Part shown: one piece after another, positions 1 through 8,900 of the stretch | Position numbering within the stretch: position 1 is the first letter of the stretch | How the letters are laid out: each line of letters starts with the position of its first letter | Assembly (NCBI GenBank): GCA_963849115.1 | Contig: CAWKGK010000009.1 | Coordinates: forward strand, 124,001-188,000 | Direction: 5' to 3' | Length of the DNA: 64,000 nt | Source of the DNA: JACDAL01 sp963849115 | GTDB taxonomy: Bacteria > Actinomycetota > CADDZG01 > WHSQ01 | Program-made: the position numbers and the translations under genes | Notes under the pieces: generated by a model | Told to the model about the DNA's origin: nothing | The model's input: only the letters and a program-made list of their open reading frames with translations | The model's database searches: none

Positions 1-504
1 GGTTTCTACGACCGCTTCCTGTTGAGCCCCGCCCCACGCATGGCGCTCCTGCTCGGCCCCTTGATCGCGGCCGTACTGCGAGCCTTTATCCCGCTGGCCA
101 TCCTGCTCCTGCTTGCCCTCGTGGGTGGAGCGAACTTCCGTGACGGGTGGCTGGGAGTCGGGACGCTGGTGATCGCCGGGCTCGGCTTCGCACTCGCGGC
201 AGGGGCGTGGAGCGTGGGCTTGGCGCTGCGGTTCAAGACCCAGCAGATCGTCCCCCTCATGCAAAGCGGCACCTTCTTGATCGTGTTCCTCTCGACCGCG
301 CAGATGCCCCTCGAGCTGTTGGGGGGGTGGCTTCACGCGGTCGCTCGTTTGAACCCCATGACCTACATCCTCGAGCTCGCCCGGCAGGGCTTCCTGGGGC
401 AGGTCGCATGGTCGACAACTTGGCCCGGCCTGCTTGCCCTGGCGGGGCTCGTCGGGGTTCTGGGCGCCTTCGCAGTCAGGGGGATGCAGAAAGTTACGCC
501 GTGA
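1..504 (+). CDS. ABC-2 type transporter permease, C-terminal part (5' end outside window)
   Basis: The reading frame is open from base 1, so this is the C-terminal ~167 residues of a longer protein. It begins GFYDRFLLSPAPR, a typical cytoplasmic segment of DrrB/ABC-2 drug-export permeases, where a conserved R-F-L-x-S-P motif precedes the third membrane helix. Four to five hydrophobic segments follow, and the conserved segment near ARLNPMTYILELARQG is typical of the family's last extracellular loop. It would form the membrane channel with an ABC ATPase encoded upstream, outside the window. The substrate cannot be told. The family assignment is firm; the true start is not visible. Confidence 0.85.
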   Translation, partial: GFYDRFLLSPAPRMALLLGPLIAAVLRAFIPLAILLLLALVGGANFRDGWLGVGTLVIAGLGFALAAGAWSVGLALRFKTQQIVPLMQSGTFLIVFLSTAQMPLELLGGWLHAVARLNPMTYILELARQGFLGQVAWSTTWPGLLALAGLVGVLGAFAVRGMQKVTP

Positions 505-656
505 GGGGGCCGGACCGGCCCCCAGGGATCGAGATCAGTTCGATCCAAAGGGGTAGCCAGCCGTGCGGGGGGATGCTACCCTTCGTCCGGTTAGATGCCG
601 GGGGAAAACTTGGCGGAAAAGACTGGCCTGCCCCCGTCGGAAAGGAAGTTGATGTA

Positions 657-857
657 GTGGCTCAAGGTACGGTGAAGTGGTTCAACAACGACAAGGGCTA
701 TGGGTTTATCTCCCAGCCTGATGGCGAGGATGTGTTTGTTCATTTCTCCGCCATCCAGACAGATGGCTACAAGTCGTTGGAGGAAGGCCAGTCGGTCGAG
801 TTCGAGGTGACTCAGGGCCCCAAGGGCAAGCAGGCCGCCAACGTTCGACCCGTCTAG
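657..857 (+). CDS. Cold-shock domain protein (CspA family)
   Basis: This 66-residue protein is a single cold-shock domain. RNP1 is KGYGFI and RNP2 is VFVHFSAI, within the usual GTVKWFN...DGEDVFVHFSAI framework. Such proteins bind single-stranded RNA/DNA in the cytoplasm and act as RNA chaperones. The start is the GTG at 657, which gives the normal Csp N-terminus (MAQGTVKWF) and has an AAGGAAG ribosome site about 8 bases upstream (642-648). A much longer open frame runs upstream to base 147, but it overlaps the permease and has no Csp-like sequence, so the short start is preferred. A strong hairpin follows the stop. Confidence 0.95.
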   Translation: MAQGTVKWFNNDKGYGFISQPDGEDVFVHFSAIQTDGYKSLEEGQSVEFEVTQGPKGKQAANVRPV

Positions 858-883
858 ACCAGGAACAAGAAACGCTGAGCAAC

Positions 884-909
884 GCGGCCCCCGGAACTCC
901 GGGGGCCGC
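884..909. terminator. GC-rich hairpin after cold-shock gene
   Basis: A perfect 11-bp inverted repeat, GCGGCCCCCGG at 884-894 and CCGGGGGCCGC at 899-909, is separated by an AACT loop. It begins 27 bases after the csp stop and ends 26 bases before the next start. There is no T-tract, so it is a probable terminator of the hairpin-only type common in high-GC actinobacteria. Confidence 0.7.
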
Positions 910-934
910 ACTCGCGAGAGCTTCAGGAACAGAC

Positions 935-1342
935 ATGATGCACGAGAAACGGGTGGAGATTCGCTGGCACGATGTCGACGCCTATCGGCACGTCAACAAT
1001 GCCGTCTTTCTCACCTACCTCGAAGAGGCGCGGGACGAGTGGCTCGAGCAGGTCCTGGGCCGCTCGGACGAACTCTGGGACTTCGTCCTCGGCCGCGTTG
1101 AGATCGACTACCGCCAGGAGCTGACACAGGAGGACGACGCCGTGATTGTGCGCTGCTCACTGGCCTCGGTCGGGAACTCCAGCGTGAGGACCGCGGAGGA
1201 GATCTTGAAGCTCGACGGCAGCGTCTCGGCGGAGGCCAAGGCCGTGTTGGTGGCGCTGGACCGGGTCACCAAGAAGCCCCGGCCCCTCACGGCCCAGGAG
1301 AGAGCCGCGCTTCAGACTGAAGGCGACGCCGCTCCGCGCTAG
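935..1342 (+). CDS. Acyl-CoA thioesterase, hotdog fold (4HBT/YbgC-FadM type)
   Basis: This 135-residue protein has the N-terminal pattern VEIRWHDVDAYRHVNNAVFL. It matches the 4-hydroxybenzoyl-CoA thioesterase signature (R-x-x-D-x-D-x-x-x-H-V-N-N), with the catalytic Asp in the DVDAYRHVNN stretch. The later KAVLVALDRVTKKPRPL segment is the usual C-terminal strand and Pro-containing turn. It should hydrolyse acyl-CoA thioesters in the cytoplasm; the acyl group is unknown. Two ATG codons sit in tandem at 935 and 938 and either could serve. It stands alone between the csp hairpin and a convergent membrane-protein gene. Confidence 0.88.
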   Translation: MMHEKRVEIRWHDVDAYRHVNNAVFLTYLEEARDEWLEQVLGRSDELWDFVLGRVEIDYRQELTQEDDAVIVRCSLASVGNSSVRTAEEILKLDGSVSAEAKAVLVALDRVTKKPRPLTAQERAALQTEGDAAPR

Positions 1343-1445
1343 TCCGGCAAGGAGGAAGGCGATGGCCAACTTGTGCCCTGCGCACCGTTCGGTACCTACA
1401 AGCACCACTTGGATCTGTGTCTACCGGCCGGCCCGAGCGACTCAT

Positions 1446-2066
1446 TCACTGCAGTCTGCTCTCGGAGTGGGTTGTGGCGTAGGGATCGGTCAGAGCTCGC
1501 CGGGCCAGCGCTACCGCCAGAATCAGGACCCCGATCCCGCCCGCCGCTCCCAGGGCCACTAACACCGGGACCGTGCCCGCCACCATCAGGCCCGCCCCGA
1601 GGCAGGCGAGGGCGGCCGTTCCACCCACAGCTCCGGCGAACACGCTCTGCGCGGCCGAACGGCGCAGCTCCTGAGCGTTCAGGCACCGCCAATCGACGAG
1701 CTCGAGCGCCAGCCAGCACAAGACTCCGAGCACCGGGGCCCCCAAGTCTGTCCGGCCGGAGAATGCCAGGGCAGAGGCGTACTCGACGATCCAGAGGGTC
1801 GTGGCGGCAACCGCGAAAGCCCACCGACCGACCACGAGCACGGCGGCCAGGCACAGCCCAGAACCGACGGCCAACGGGACCAACGGTTCGTCGAGCCCGG
1901 TGAGCGAGAGCGGATAGACAACCAGCGCCACCCACATCAAGCCGGCGACGGCCACGGTTGACCACCGCACCCGGTCCCCACCCCGGTTTTGAACGCCTCT
2001 CGGTGCCCTTTTGGGACTCCTGGAACGCTTAAAAACCTCGGCGAGGGCCGAAATCCACTCCTTCAC
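1446..2066 (-). CDS. Hypothetical membrane protein ending the MoxR/DUF58 operon
   Basis: I do not recognise the family. The 206-residue product has a short charged N-terminus (VKEWISALAEVFKRSR), then about five to six hydrophobic helices rich in Ala, Leu and Val. The GTG start at 2066 is chosen because it overlaps the stop of the upstream DUF58 gene as GTGA, the same coupling seen at other joints of this operon; the longer open frame to 2201 only shadows DUF58. It is the last of five leftward genes. By context it is an envelope protein acting with the MoxR/DUF58 system; nothing in its sequence proves this. Confidence 0.75.
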   Translation of the reverse strand: MKEWISALAEVFKRSRSPKRAPRGVQNRGGDRVRWSTVAVAGLMWVALVVYPLSLTGLDEPLVPLAVGSGLCLAAVLVVGRWAFAVAATTLWIVEYASALAFSGRTDLGAPVLGVLCWLALELVDWRCLNAQELRRSAAQSVFAGAVGGTAALACLGAGLMVAGTVPVLVALGAAGGIGVLILAVALARRALTDPYATTHSESRLQ

Positions 2067-3333
2067 CGGCTCCGCACCCCGCTGCGGCGCTGGGGCAGCG
2101 CCCGCAGAGTCGCGTCGAGCCCGGCCTCGCCCGTCCAGGTCACGCTGGGGATGCCGGCGTCGCCGAGCAGTGCGCGTCGCGCGTCCCGGTCGAGCTTCCA
2201 CACACGGTGGGCGAGCCGTCCCTCGGGCGTGGGCAGGGGATCCACTTGTTCCTCGGCGAGGGTGTTGATCACCGCCACTCGAAAGCCGCGCCCGGCGAGA
2301 TCGCTCAGCGCCCGGAGTGCCCGGTCATCGATCAGGGGCGAAAACGCGACGATGGAGGCGCCCGCCGGAAGCGTCCCGGCCGGAAGGCGATCGATGTCCT
2401 TCCACGCGTAGGAGAACGTGGCATTGGTGCCGAGCAGGAAATCGGCGATCCGATAGCTCTGCGTCCTCCCCATCGACGCGCTGAGCCAGCGCATGGTGCC
2501 GCCAAAGCTCACCAGACCCACTCGATCGTTGTGGCGGAGATGATGCTGCGCCAGAGCCGCCGCGCCCCTGACCGTGAGATCTAGCAGCCGGTGAGACCGA
2601 AGCTCGATATCGGCGAAGGTGTCCAGAAACAAGACCAGGTCCGTATCTCTTTCGGGGTGGCCGAGGTTTACGTGTAGATCTCCGCGCCGTGAGGTCACTC
2701 GCCAGTTGATCCGCCGCACGCTGTCACCCGGTCCGAAAGCGCGCACTCCGGCGAACTCGATTCCTTCGCCCGCAGCCCGCGAGACGTAGTCGCCGCTGAA
2801 GATCTTGGCCTGCCCGGCTGCGGCGCCCTTGCGAATGCGCTCGGTCAAGGGAAGCACCCTTAGCTCGGCGTGCTCGTCGTGAAGCTCCTCGAATGAAAGC
2901 AGCCGCCCCGGCCCCCACGTTCTCACGCCTACAGGCCCCATCCGTTGGAGCCCCCAGCGCCGCGCCCGAAGAATGAACTCGGCTTCTCCGGCCTCATCAG
3001 CGCCGCTCCCGAGATCCACCATTGAGCGCCCGCCGCCGGAGTGCTCCAGATCCGCGGGCAGCCCGAGCGCGACCTCCACCATGCCACCTCCAGCGGAGGA
3101 TCCCTCTAACGAAACGCTCAGCCGCAGCTCGTCCCCCTCTATCAGAGAGTCCTGCGCCACCAGGAGGCGGGCGCTGATGTGAGGGCGGCGGGTGGCCGCC
3201 AGCCTCCAGACCGTGGTGACCAGCAAGGGTGCGCTCACTGCGATGAGCTCGGGACGCCCCATCAGGACTCCGAGGCCGAGTGCCAGGCCAGATATCACGC
3301 CGTAGGCCCGCAGCTTCGCGGTAGCCCGTCCCT

Positions 3334-3337
<4 letters not shown>
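2063..3337 (-). CDS. DUF58 domain protein, MoxR partner
   Basis: This 424-residue protein has two N-terminal membrane helices (about residues 12-45) and a large domain carrying the DUF58 signature. That signature is visible as GDSVRRINWRVTSRRGDLHV followed by the vWA-like strand DTDLVLFLDTF. DUF58 proteins are found with MoxR AAA+ ATPases and are thought to take part in assembling or maturing other proteins at the envelope. The GTG start at 3337 overlaps the moxR stop (GTGA), which decides the start over the longer frame to 3409. It also overlaps the next gene by 4 bp. The client protein is unknown. Confidence 0.9.
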
Positions 3338-4286
<949 letters not shown>

Positions 4287-4290
<4 letters not shown>

Positions 4291-4751
4291 AACGACTCGA
4301 TCGCCAGCACGATGCGCTCGAGGTCGCGGGTCGATACGCTTTTTCCGTACGTCTCCTCCGCGGGAGTTCCGGCGAGCAGAGCGGCGAGCTCCGAGCCCAG
4401 GGGGGCAGGGGAGATCTCGAGGCGGTGGCGCAGGAGCCCGACGAGCACAGGGCGGACATGATGATCGAAATCGCGAGGCGAGTAGCGGCCCCACGCCAGC
4501 AGGCGCTCGCAGTGCTCGAGATCAGCGGGCCTGTGGAAGGTGCGGCCGCGTCGCACCAGCAGAGACTCGAACGACGAGCGTGAGCCCGGCGTAAGTTTTC
4601 GAATCGCCCCCGAGCATTCGACGGCCGCCCACACGAGCACCATCGAGGCCCAGCCCACCACTACTGTTTCCACGCGGGTGGGAAAGACGATCACGGCGGC
4701 TGCCAAGGCCACGAGGCTGAGCGCGGCCCCCGCCAGCAGACGAACCTTCAC
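4287..4751 (-). CDS. Small membrane protein of MoxR/DUF58 operon
   Basis: This 154-residue protein has two N-terminal hydrophobic segments (about residues 4-23 and 28-44). A soluble C-terminal part follows, containing the motif-like stretch RRGRTFHRPADLEHCERLL and a predicted helix FDHHVRPVLVGLLRHRL. I recognise the type from actinobacterial MoxR operons but cannot assign a named function. Its ATG overlaps the stop of the DUF4129 gene (ATGA) and its stop overlaps the moxR start (GTGA), so it is probably made in step with both. Confidence 0.8.
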
Positions 4752-5620
4752 GCTCTCGCCGCCAGCGACGTCCGCACCTCTGCCAGCGCCTCGAGCGCCT
4801 GCTTGCGCATCGCCTCATCTATCTCGTGGTCAGAGAAACGGGCCCTTTCGAACAGCTCCGTGAGCCTGCGGGCGGCGGCTCCCGACGCGCCCAGTGAGTG
4901 GAGCAGCCGTGCCAGCAGCTCGAAGGGGGCGTCCGAAGGCCGCCGGACAACCCCGGCCTCGTCCGCGGCCAACTGTAGGCGCCCATAGCAGGCGAGAATC
5001 GCAGCGCGAGGTTCGGCGATGCGCTCGAGGTCTGTGATCGAAAGCTCCACGCCCGCGGCCAGCACGGGGGGGGCCGGTGGCCCTTTCTCCTCCGCTTCCG
5101 GGTCCTCTCGAAGGACCCATACCACCCCGGCCCCCACGCCGAGAATCGCGACCGCGAGCAGGGCGGTGAGGGCGTAACCGAGGGTCTGGGATGACTCTTG
5201 GCGGAGGCGATCGCGGGGGTCGGCGTCGGATCCGCTCCGCTCGTTGGGTGGATCGCGGCGAAGCGCCTCCAAGGTCTCGCGTACCGCGTTCTGCACCGGG
5301 GGCAGCAGGGCCCACGCCGCCAGCAGGAGGATGAGTAGCGCCAGGCGCGGCCCCATCGGCGCGACCTGCCGCACCGGTCGCTTGCGTGCGCTGGTCAGGA
5401 GCAGGTAGCAGTAGAGGCCGGCGACCGACAGCATGAAGAAAATGATCAAGTAGGCGAATGCGTCGGGGACGTCGGGCAGGACGATCACCGCCTCGGAGCC
5501 GGAGCCTCGAAGCCAGGCGAGCCCCTCGGGAGCCGCCGTGGCCGCGAGCACGAGCAGCCCGAAAGCAGCCATTGCCGCGGCGAACGGGGAGAGCCTTGGC
5601 GACTTGCGGCGTGACCCCAT
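4748..5620 (-). CDS. DUF4129-domain membrane protein
   Basis: Taken from the ATG at 5620, the protein is about 290 residues. It has hydrophobic segments near residues 14-34, 55-75, 90-105 and 150-170. The C-terminal soluble part (LACYGRLQLAADEAGVVRR, then DAPFELLARLL and LFERARFSDHEID) is the DUF4129 pattern, often found at the end of transglutaminase-like proteins in MoxR/DUF58 loci. No transglutaminase is present here. It is the first gene of the five-gene leftward operon. An alternative GTG at 5677 would add 19 residues; neither start has a convincing ribosome site. Confidence 0.82.
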   Translation of the reverse strand: MGSRRKSPRLSPFAAAMAAFGLLVLAATAAPEGLAWLRGSGSEAVIVLPDVPDAFAYLIIFFMLSVAGLYCYLLLTSARKRPVRQVAPMGPRLALLILLLAAWALLPPVQNAVRETLEALRRDPPNERSGSDADPRDRLRQESSQTLGYALTALLAVAILGVGAGVVWVLREDPEAEEKGPPAPPVLAAGVELSITDLERIAEPRAAILACYGRLQLAADEAGVVRRPSDAPFELLARLLHSLGASGAAARRLTELFERARFSDHEIDEAMRKQALEALAEVRTSLAARA

Positions 5621-5750
5621 TACTACAAGAGTAGTACGTGCTCGAGAGGTCCGTTCAGAGCAGGGAGCGGTGAGCACGTGACCGAGCCAGAGCTCTGGCT
5701 GGGTGCGACGGCCGCGTGTGAGCCCCCAAGGCTCCGCCCGGCCGGGCCGC

Positions 5751-6536
5751 TCACGAGTAGCGGGAGATGTAGCCCCGCCGCCGAAACAGAGCCATCATCC
5801 TCGCCACGAAGACAAGCGCGCCGGCACTCAACACCGCCGCACTCAGCGCCGCGATTCCGATCTCGGACCACGGCAGCGCGTTCCCGTCGAGCACTGCGCG
5901 CATCGCCGAGAACGCATGAGTGGTGGGCAGAGCCATCGCTATGGGACGCAGGACCTCCGGAAGTGCATCGATCGGATAGAACACCCCCGAGAGCGGCATG
6001 ACCGCGAAGAGGATTCCCCACGCCAGCGCTTCCGCACCCGATCCGAAGCGAAAGACGACCCCGATTACGAACAGCGCGATGGCCCAGCCGACGATCAACA
6101 GAATGGCGATGATCGGCACCAAGGCAAGGCCCGCGTCGAGCACGTTGAAGGCGTATGCGACCAATGCGAGCAGGGCCGTGAGCGCGACTCCCATGACGAG
6201 CTTCATCATCCCGAACAGGGCGACGCCACAGGCGTACTCGGCTTCGGTAAGCGGGGAGACCATCAGGTTGAGGAGGTTTCTCGACCACGTCTCTTCCAGA
6301 AAGCCGGTCGAGAGCGCGATCTGCGACTGATAGACGACGTGCCACAGGATGATGCCACCGAGCAGATAGGCGAAAGCAGAGCCTCCGCCGCTGCCGCCGG
6401 AGACGAACACTCCGATGGACCCGAACAGCAGAACGTCCACCAGAGGCCACACGGTGACGTCGAACAGCCGGTGAGGGCTGCGCATTAGAACGTAGAAGTG
6501 GCGGCGGGCCACTGCCCGTATGCGGATCCAGCTCAT
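5751..6536 (-). CDS. ABC-2 type transporter permease
   Basis: The 261-residue protein has six hydrophobic segments in the ABC-2 arrangement. The cytoplasmic motif LLNLMVSPLTEAEYACGV and the late loop PIDALPEVLRPIAMALPTTH are typical of lipid, drug or polysaccharide export permeases of the NodJ/DrrB group. It lies 17 bp downstream of an ATPase gene on the same strand, so the two form one transporter. The cargo is unknown. Upstream spacing and the ATG at 6536 support the start. Confidence 0.92.
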   Translation of the reverse strand: MSWIRIRAVARRHFYVLMRSPHRLFDVTVWPLVDVLLFGSIGVFVSGGSGGGSAFAYLLGGIILWHVVYQSQIALSTGFLEETWSRNLLNLMVSPLTEAEYACGVALFGMMKLVMGVALTALLALVAYAFNVLDAGLALVPIIAILLIVGWAIALFVIGVVFRFGSGAEALAWGILFAVMPLSGVFYPIDALPEVLRPIAMALPTTHAFSAMRAVLDGNALPWSEIGIAALSAAVLSAGALVFVARMMALFRRRGYISRYS

Positions 6537-6553
6537 GGCTCAGTCACGAGTTT

Positions 6554-7315
6554 TCAGGGCATCCGGTCTGTTTCCTGCGGAGCAGGCTCGCGCCCGGACT
6601 GCGACGCAAGAAACAAGAAGGTCTCCTCGAGATCCTGTTGACCGTAGCGAGCGGCGATGGCAGCCGGCTCATCATCGGCGACCACCCGGCCCCCGGACAG
6701 GAATACGACGCGCTCGCACAGCCTCTCGATCTCGACCATGTTGTGGCTTGTGATGAGTAACGAGGTGCCCTGCTCGCGGCACAAATCCTGGAGGCCCATT
6801 CGGACCCTCTGGGCGACTTCGGGATCCAGCGATGCGGTCGGCTCGTCGAGCACCAGCAGCCGAGGCTCGTGCAGCGTCGCCTTGACCATTCCCACAAGCG
6901 TGCGCTGACCGGAAGAGAGCTGGGTGCACATCGTCTCTGCAAGGTGCCCGATCCTGAAGCGATCAAGGCTCTCCTTGATACGCCCCGAAGTATCTCTGAG
7001 CCCGTAGAGCTCGCCGTAGGTTCTCAGGAACTCGTGAACTTTCAAGCGCTCGGCCAGAGGCATGTAACCCGCCGAGAAGCCGACCTGCGCCAGTGCCTGC
7101 GAGCGCCCGTTCGGCAGCCTGTGACCGCAGACCTCAACCCAGCCGTCATCGGGGGTGATCACGCCAAGCAGCATCATGAGCGTCGTGGTCTTACCGGCGC
7201 CATTGGGGCCGAGCAAGGCGACTCGCTCTGCCGGTTCCACAGTCAGGCTAACTCCCGCCACTGCCACCGTCGAGGCGAAGCGCTTGACCAAACCGTGAGC
7301 TTCCAATACGGGCAT
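6554..7315 (-). CDS. ABC transporter ATP-binding protein
   Basis: This 253-residue ATPase has Walker A GPNGAGKT (residues 36-43), the signature LSSGQ (133-137), Walker B LLVLDEP (153-159), a D-loop (SLD) and the switch His in LITSHNM. It lacks any membrane segment and belongs to the DrrA/NodI export group. It is the partner of the adjacent permease, with the ATPase first in the pair. The signature has Ser-Ser-Gly-Gln rather than Ser-Gly-Gly-Gln, a common variant. It is transcribed divergently from the Fpg/Nei gene. Confidence 0.95.
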   Translation of the reverse strand: MPVLEAHGLVKRFASTVAVAGVSLTVEPAERVALLGPNGAGKTTTLMMLLGVITPDDGWVEVCGHRLPNGRSQALAQVGFSAGYMPLAERLKVHEFLRTYGELYGLRDTSGRIKESLDRFRIGHLAETMCTQLSSGQRTLVGMVKATLHEPRLLVLDEPTASLDPEVAQRVRMGLQDLCREQGTSLLITSHNMVEIERLCERVVFLSGGRVVADDEPAAIAARYGQQDLEETFLFLASQSGREPAPQETDRMP

Positions 7316-7432
7316 GCGTTCACTATCGCATCAGTGCCGTCTCGCTCGTGGTTCTAGGCTTGTGCTCCGCACCGAAAATGTGGTGCGCATCGTCGAAGCC
7401 ACCGTATTTTTTTGGGAGGTGCACCTAGGCCC

Positions 7433-8266
7433 ATGCCGGAGATGCCCGAGATGCAGGCGCTCGCCGAGCGGCTGGACGAGCTCGTTGGTGGCGCGACGCT
7501 CGAGGGCGTCACCCCGCTTGCGATCTCGGGACTCAAGACTTTTCAGCCGTCACCGGGCGAGCTGGTCGGTAAGGTCGTGCGGGCCGTCACTCGCAGGGGC
7601 AAGTACCTTGTCTTTGATCTGGGGGACCTGCGCATGCTCGTGCACCTGTCTCAGGGGGGCCGAGTGGACGTCGAGAGCCCGCCCAAGCAAACCCGCCCCA
7701 AGGGAGCGGTCGTCCGCGTCAACTTCGACCAACGGCCCTCGGTCCTCATCAAGGAATACGGCAGTCATCGCAAGGCGGGCTGGTGGATACTCGCCGAGAA
7801 CGACGACGGACCCCTGGCCAAGCTCGGCCCGGAGGCGCTGTCCGAGGACTTTGCGGACTTCGTGGCCACCGGCGCCGACCGCCGGCGCTTGAACACGCTG
7901 CTGAGGGACCAGAGAACCGTCGCCGGCATAGGGCGCGGCTACACCGACGACATCCTTCACGCCGCGCCCCTGTCCCCATACACCACGCTGACGAAGCTCA
8001 CGGCGGAGGAACGACGTTCACTGCAAGAGGCGATCGCCAAGGTTCTGAACCGGGGGCTCGAGTCCGAGCGCAAGCGCACCGGGGGCCTGCCCACCAAGAT
8101 CCAGGGCCGCTTCACGGTCCACGGTCACGCCGGCGAACCCTGCCCCCGCTGTGGCTCCTCGCTCGCTCGGGTGAGCTACGAGAGCTACGAGATGGTCTAT
8201 TGCCCGCAGTGCCAGACGGGGGGCCGGGTCCTGGCCGATCGGGCCCAGTCCCAGTTCCTGCGCTGA
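7433..8266 (+). CDS. Fpg/Nei-family DNA glycosylase/AP lyase
   Basis: This 277-residue protein removes oxidised bases and nicks the strand by beta/delta-elimination. The ATG at 7433 gives the N-terminus MPEMPEMQ, so after Met removal the catalytic Pro and the following Glu (P-E) are in place as in MutM/Nei. A start at 7412 would bury them. A GGGAGGTG ribosome site lies about 11 bases upstream. The middle has the helix-two-turn-helix segment (IGRGYTDDIL). The C-terminus has a zinc ribbon with CPRC and CPQC pairs. The family also includes actinobacterial Nei2-type enzymes, so the preferred lesion is not assigned. Confidence 0.93.
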   Translation: MPEMPEMQALAERLDELVGGATLEGVTPLAISGLKTFQPSPGELVGKVVRAVTRRGKYLVFDLGDLRMLVHLSQGGRVDVESPPKQTRPKGAVVRVNFDQRPSVLIKEYGSHRKAGWWILAENDDGPLAKLGPEALSEDFADFVATGADRRRLNTLLRDQRTVAGIGRGYTDDILHAAPLSPYTTLTKLTAEERRSLQEAIAKVLNRGLESERKRTGGLPTKIQGRFTVHGHAGEPCPRCGSSLARVSYESYEMVYCPQCQTGGRVLADRAQSQFLR

Positions 8267-8289
8267 CACCCGCACCCGCCTTTTATTTC

Positions 8290-8338
8290 GCCGAGTGGTG
8301 GTGAGATGACCATCTAGATCACTTGATCACCACTCGGC
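8290..8338. terminator. Long inverted repeat between glycosylase and VOC genes
   Basis: GCCGAGTGGTG at 8290-8300 pairs exactly with CACCACTCGGC at 8328-8338, with a 27-base spacer that holds the palindrome ATCTAGAT. It sits 24 bases after the glycosylase stop and is preceded by TTTTATTT. A transcription terminator is the simplest reading; an operator for the VOC gene, which starts 57 bases later, is possible. Confidence 0.55.
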
Positions 8339-8394
8339 ATGGTGCCGGGTACGCGTTGCGCGGCCCCCATTCGCTCGGGGACAATGGGTGGACG

Positions 8395-8874
8395 ATGGCG
8401 AGCCTGTTCACCGAGCTGAGTATCGATTGCGAGGACGCCGAGCGCCTGGCCCGCTTCTGGGCCGAGGTACTTGGCTACTCCGTGACCGCACACGAGGCGG
8501 GTCTGGTGGAAGTCTCCGGCCCCTATTGGCCGAGCCTGGTCTTTGCCGAGGTGCCCGAGCGGAAGACCATCAAGAACCGCCTGCACATCGATGTCAGCCC
8601 CGTCGATCGTGATCGAGACGCGGAGGTTGCCAGACTCCTGTCGCTGGGGGCCACTCGCGCCGATGTCGGACAGAAGAAGGATGCGCCCTGGGTTGTGCTT
8701 GCAGATCCCGAGGGCAACGAGTTCTGCGTTCTCGGATCGCGGGCCGTCGTCGACCACTGCCCGACCTGCGGCGTAGCACGACGGGCTCGAGACGACGACG
8801 TACGGACTCAAGACGAGTTGGTCGACGAAGCTTCGATCGAGTCTTTTCCCGCCAGCGATCCGCCGGCGTGGTAG
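8395..8874 (+). CDS. VOC/glyoxalase-like protein with conserved C-terminal tail
   Basis: The 159-residue protein carries one glyoxalase-like (VOC) module, seen in LFTELSIDCEDAERLARFW at the start and LADPEGNEFCVLGS at the end. VOC proteins bind metal or small ligands; the substrate here is unknown. After the module comes a CPTC pair and a separate tail, DEASIESFPASDPPAW. I have seen this short motif at the ends of otherwise unrelated small actinobacterial proteins; that recall has not been checked against a database. The start at 8395 gives a normal VOC N-terminus. A GACAAT hexamer about 10 bases upstream could support a leaderless message. Confidence 0.82.
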   Translation: MASLFTELSIDCEDAERLARFWAEVLGYSVTAHEAGLVEVSGPYWPSLVFAEVPERKTIKNRLHIDVSPVDRDRDAEVARLLSLGATRADVGQKKDAPWVVLADPEGNEFCVLGSRAVVDHCPTCGVARRARDDDVRTQDELVDEASIESFPASDPPAW

Positions 8875-8900
8875 GGGCGGGGGCCGCGCCCGTCCCCGCC

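Noticed and set aside
147..857. A 236-codon open frame ending in the cold-shock protein
   Set aside because: The first 170 codons overlap the ABC permease in another frame and are Arg/Gly-rich shadow sequence; a ribosome site and normal Csp length support the GTG at 657.
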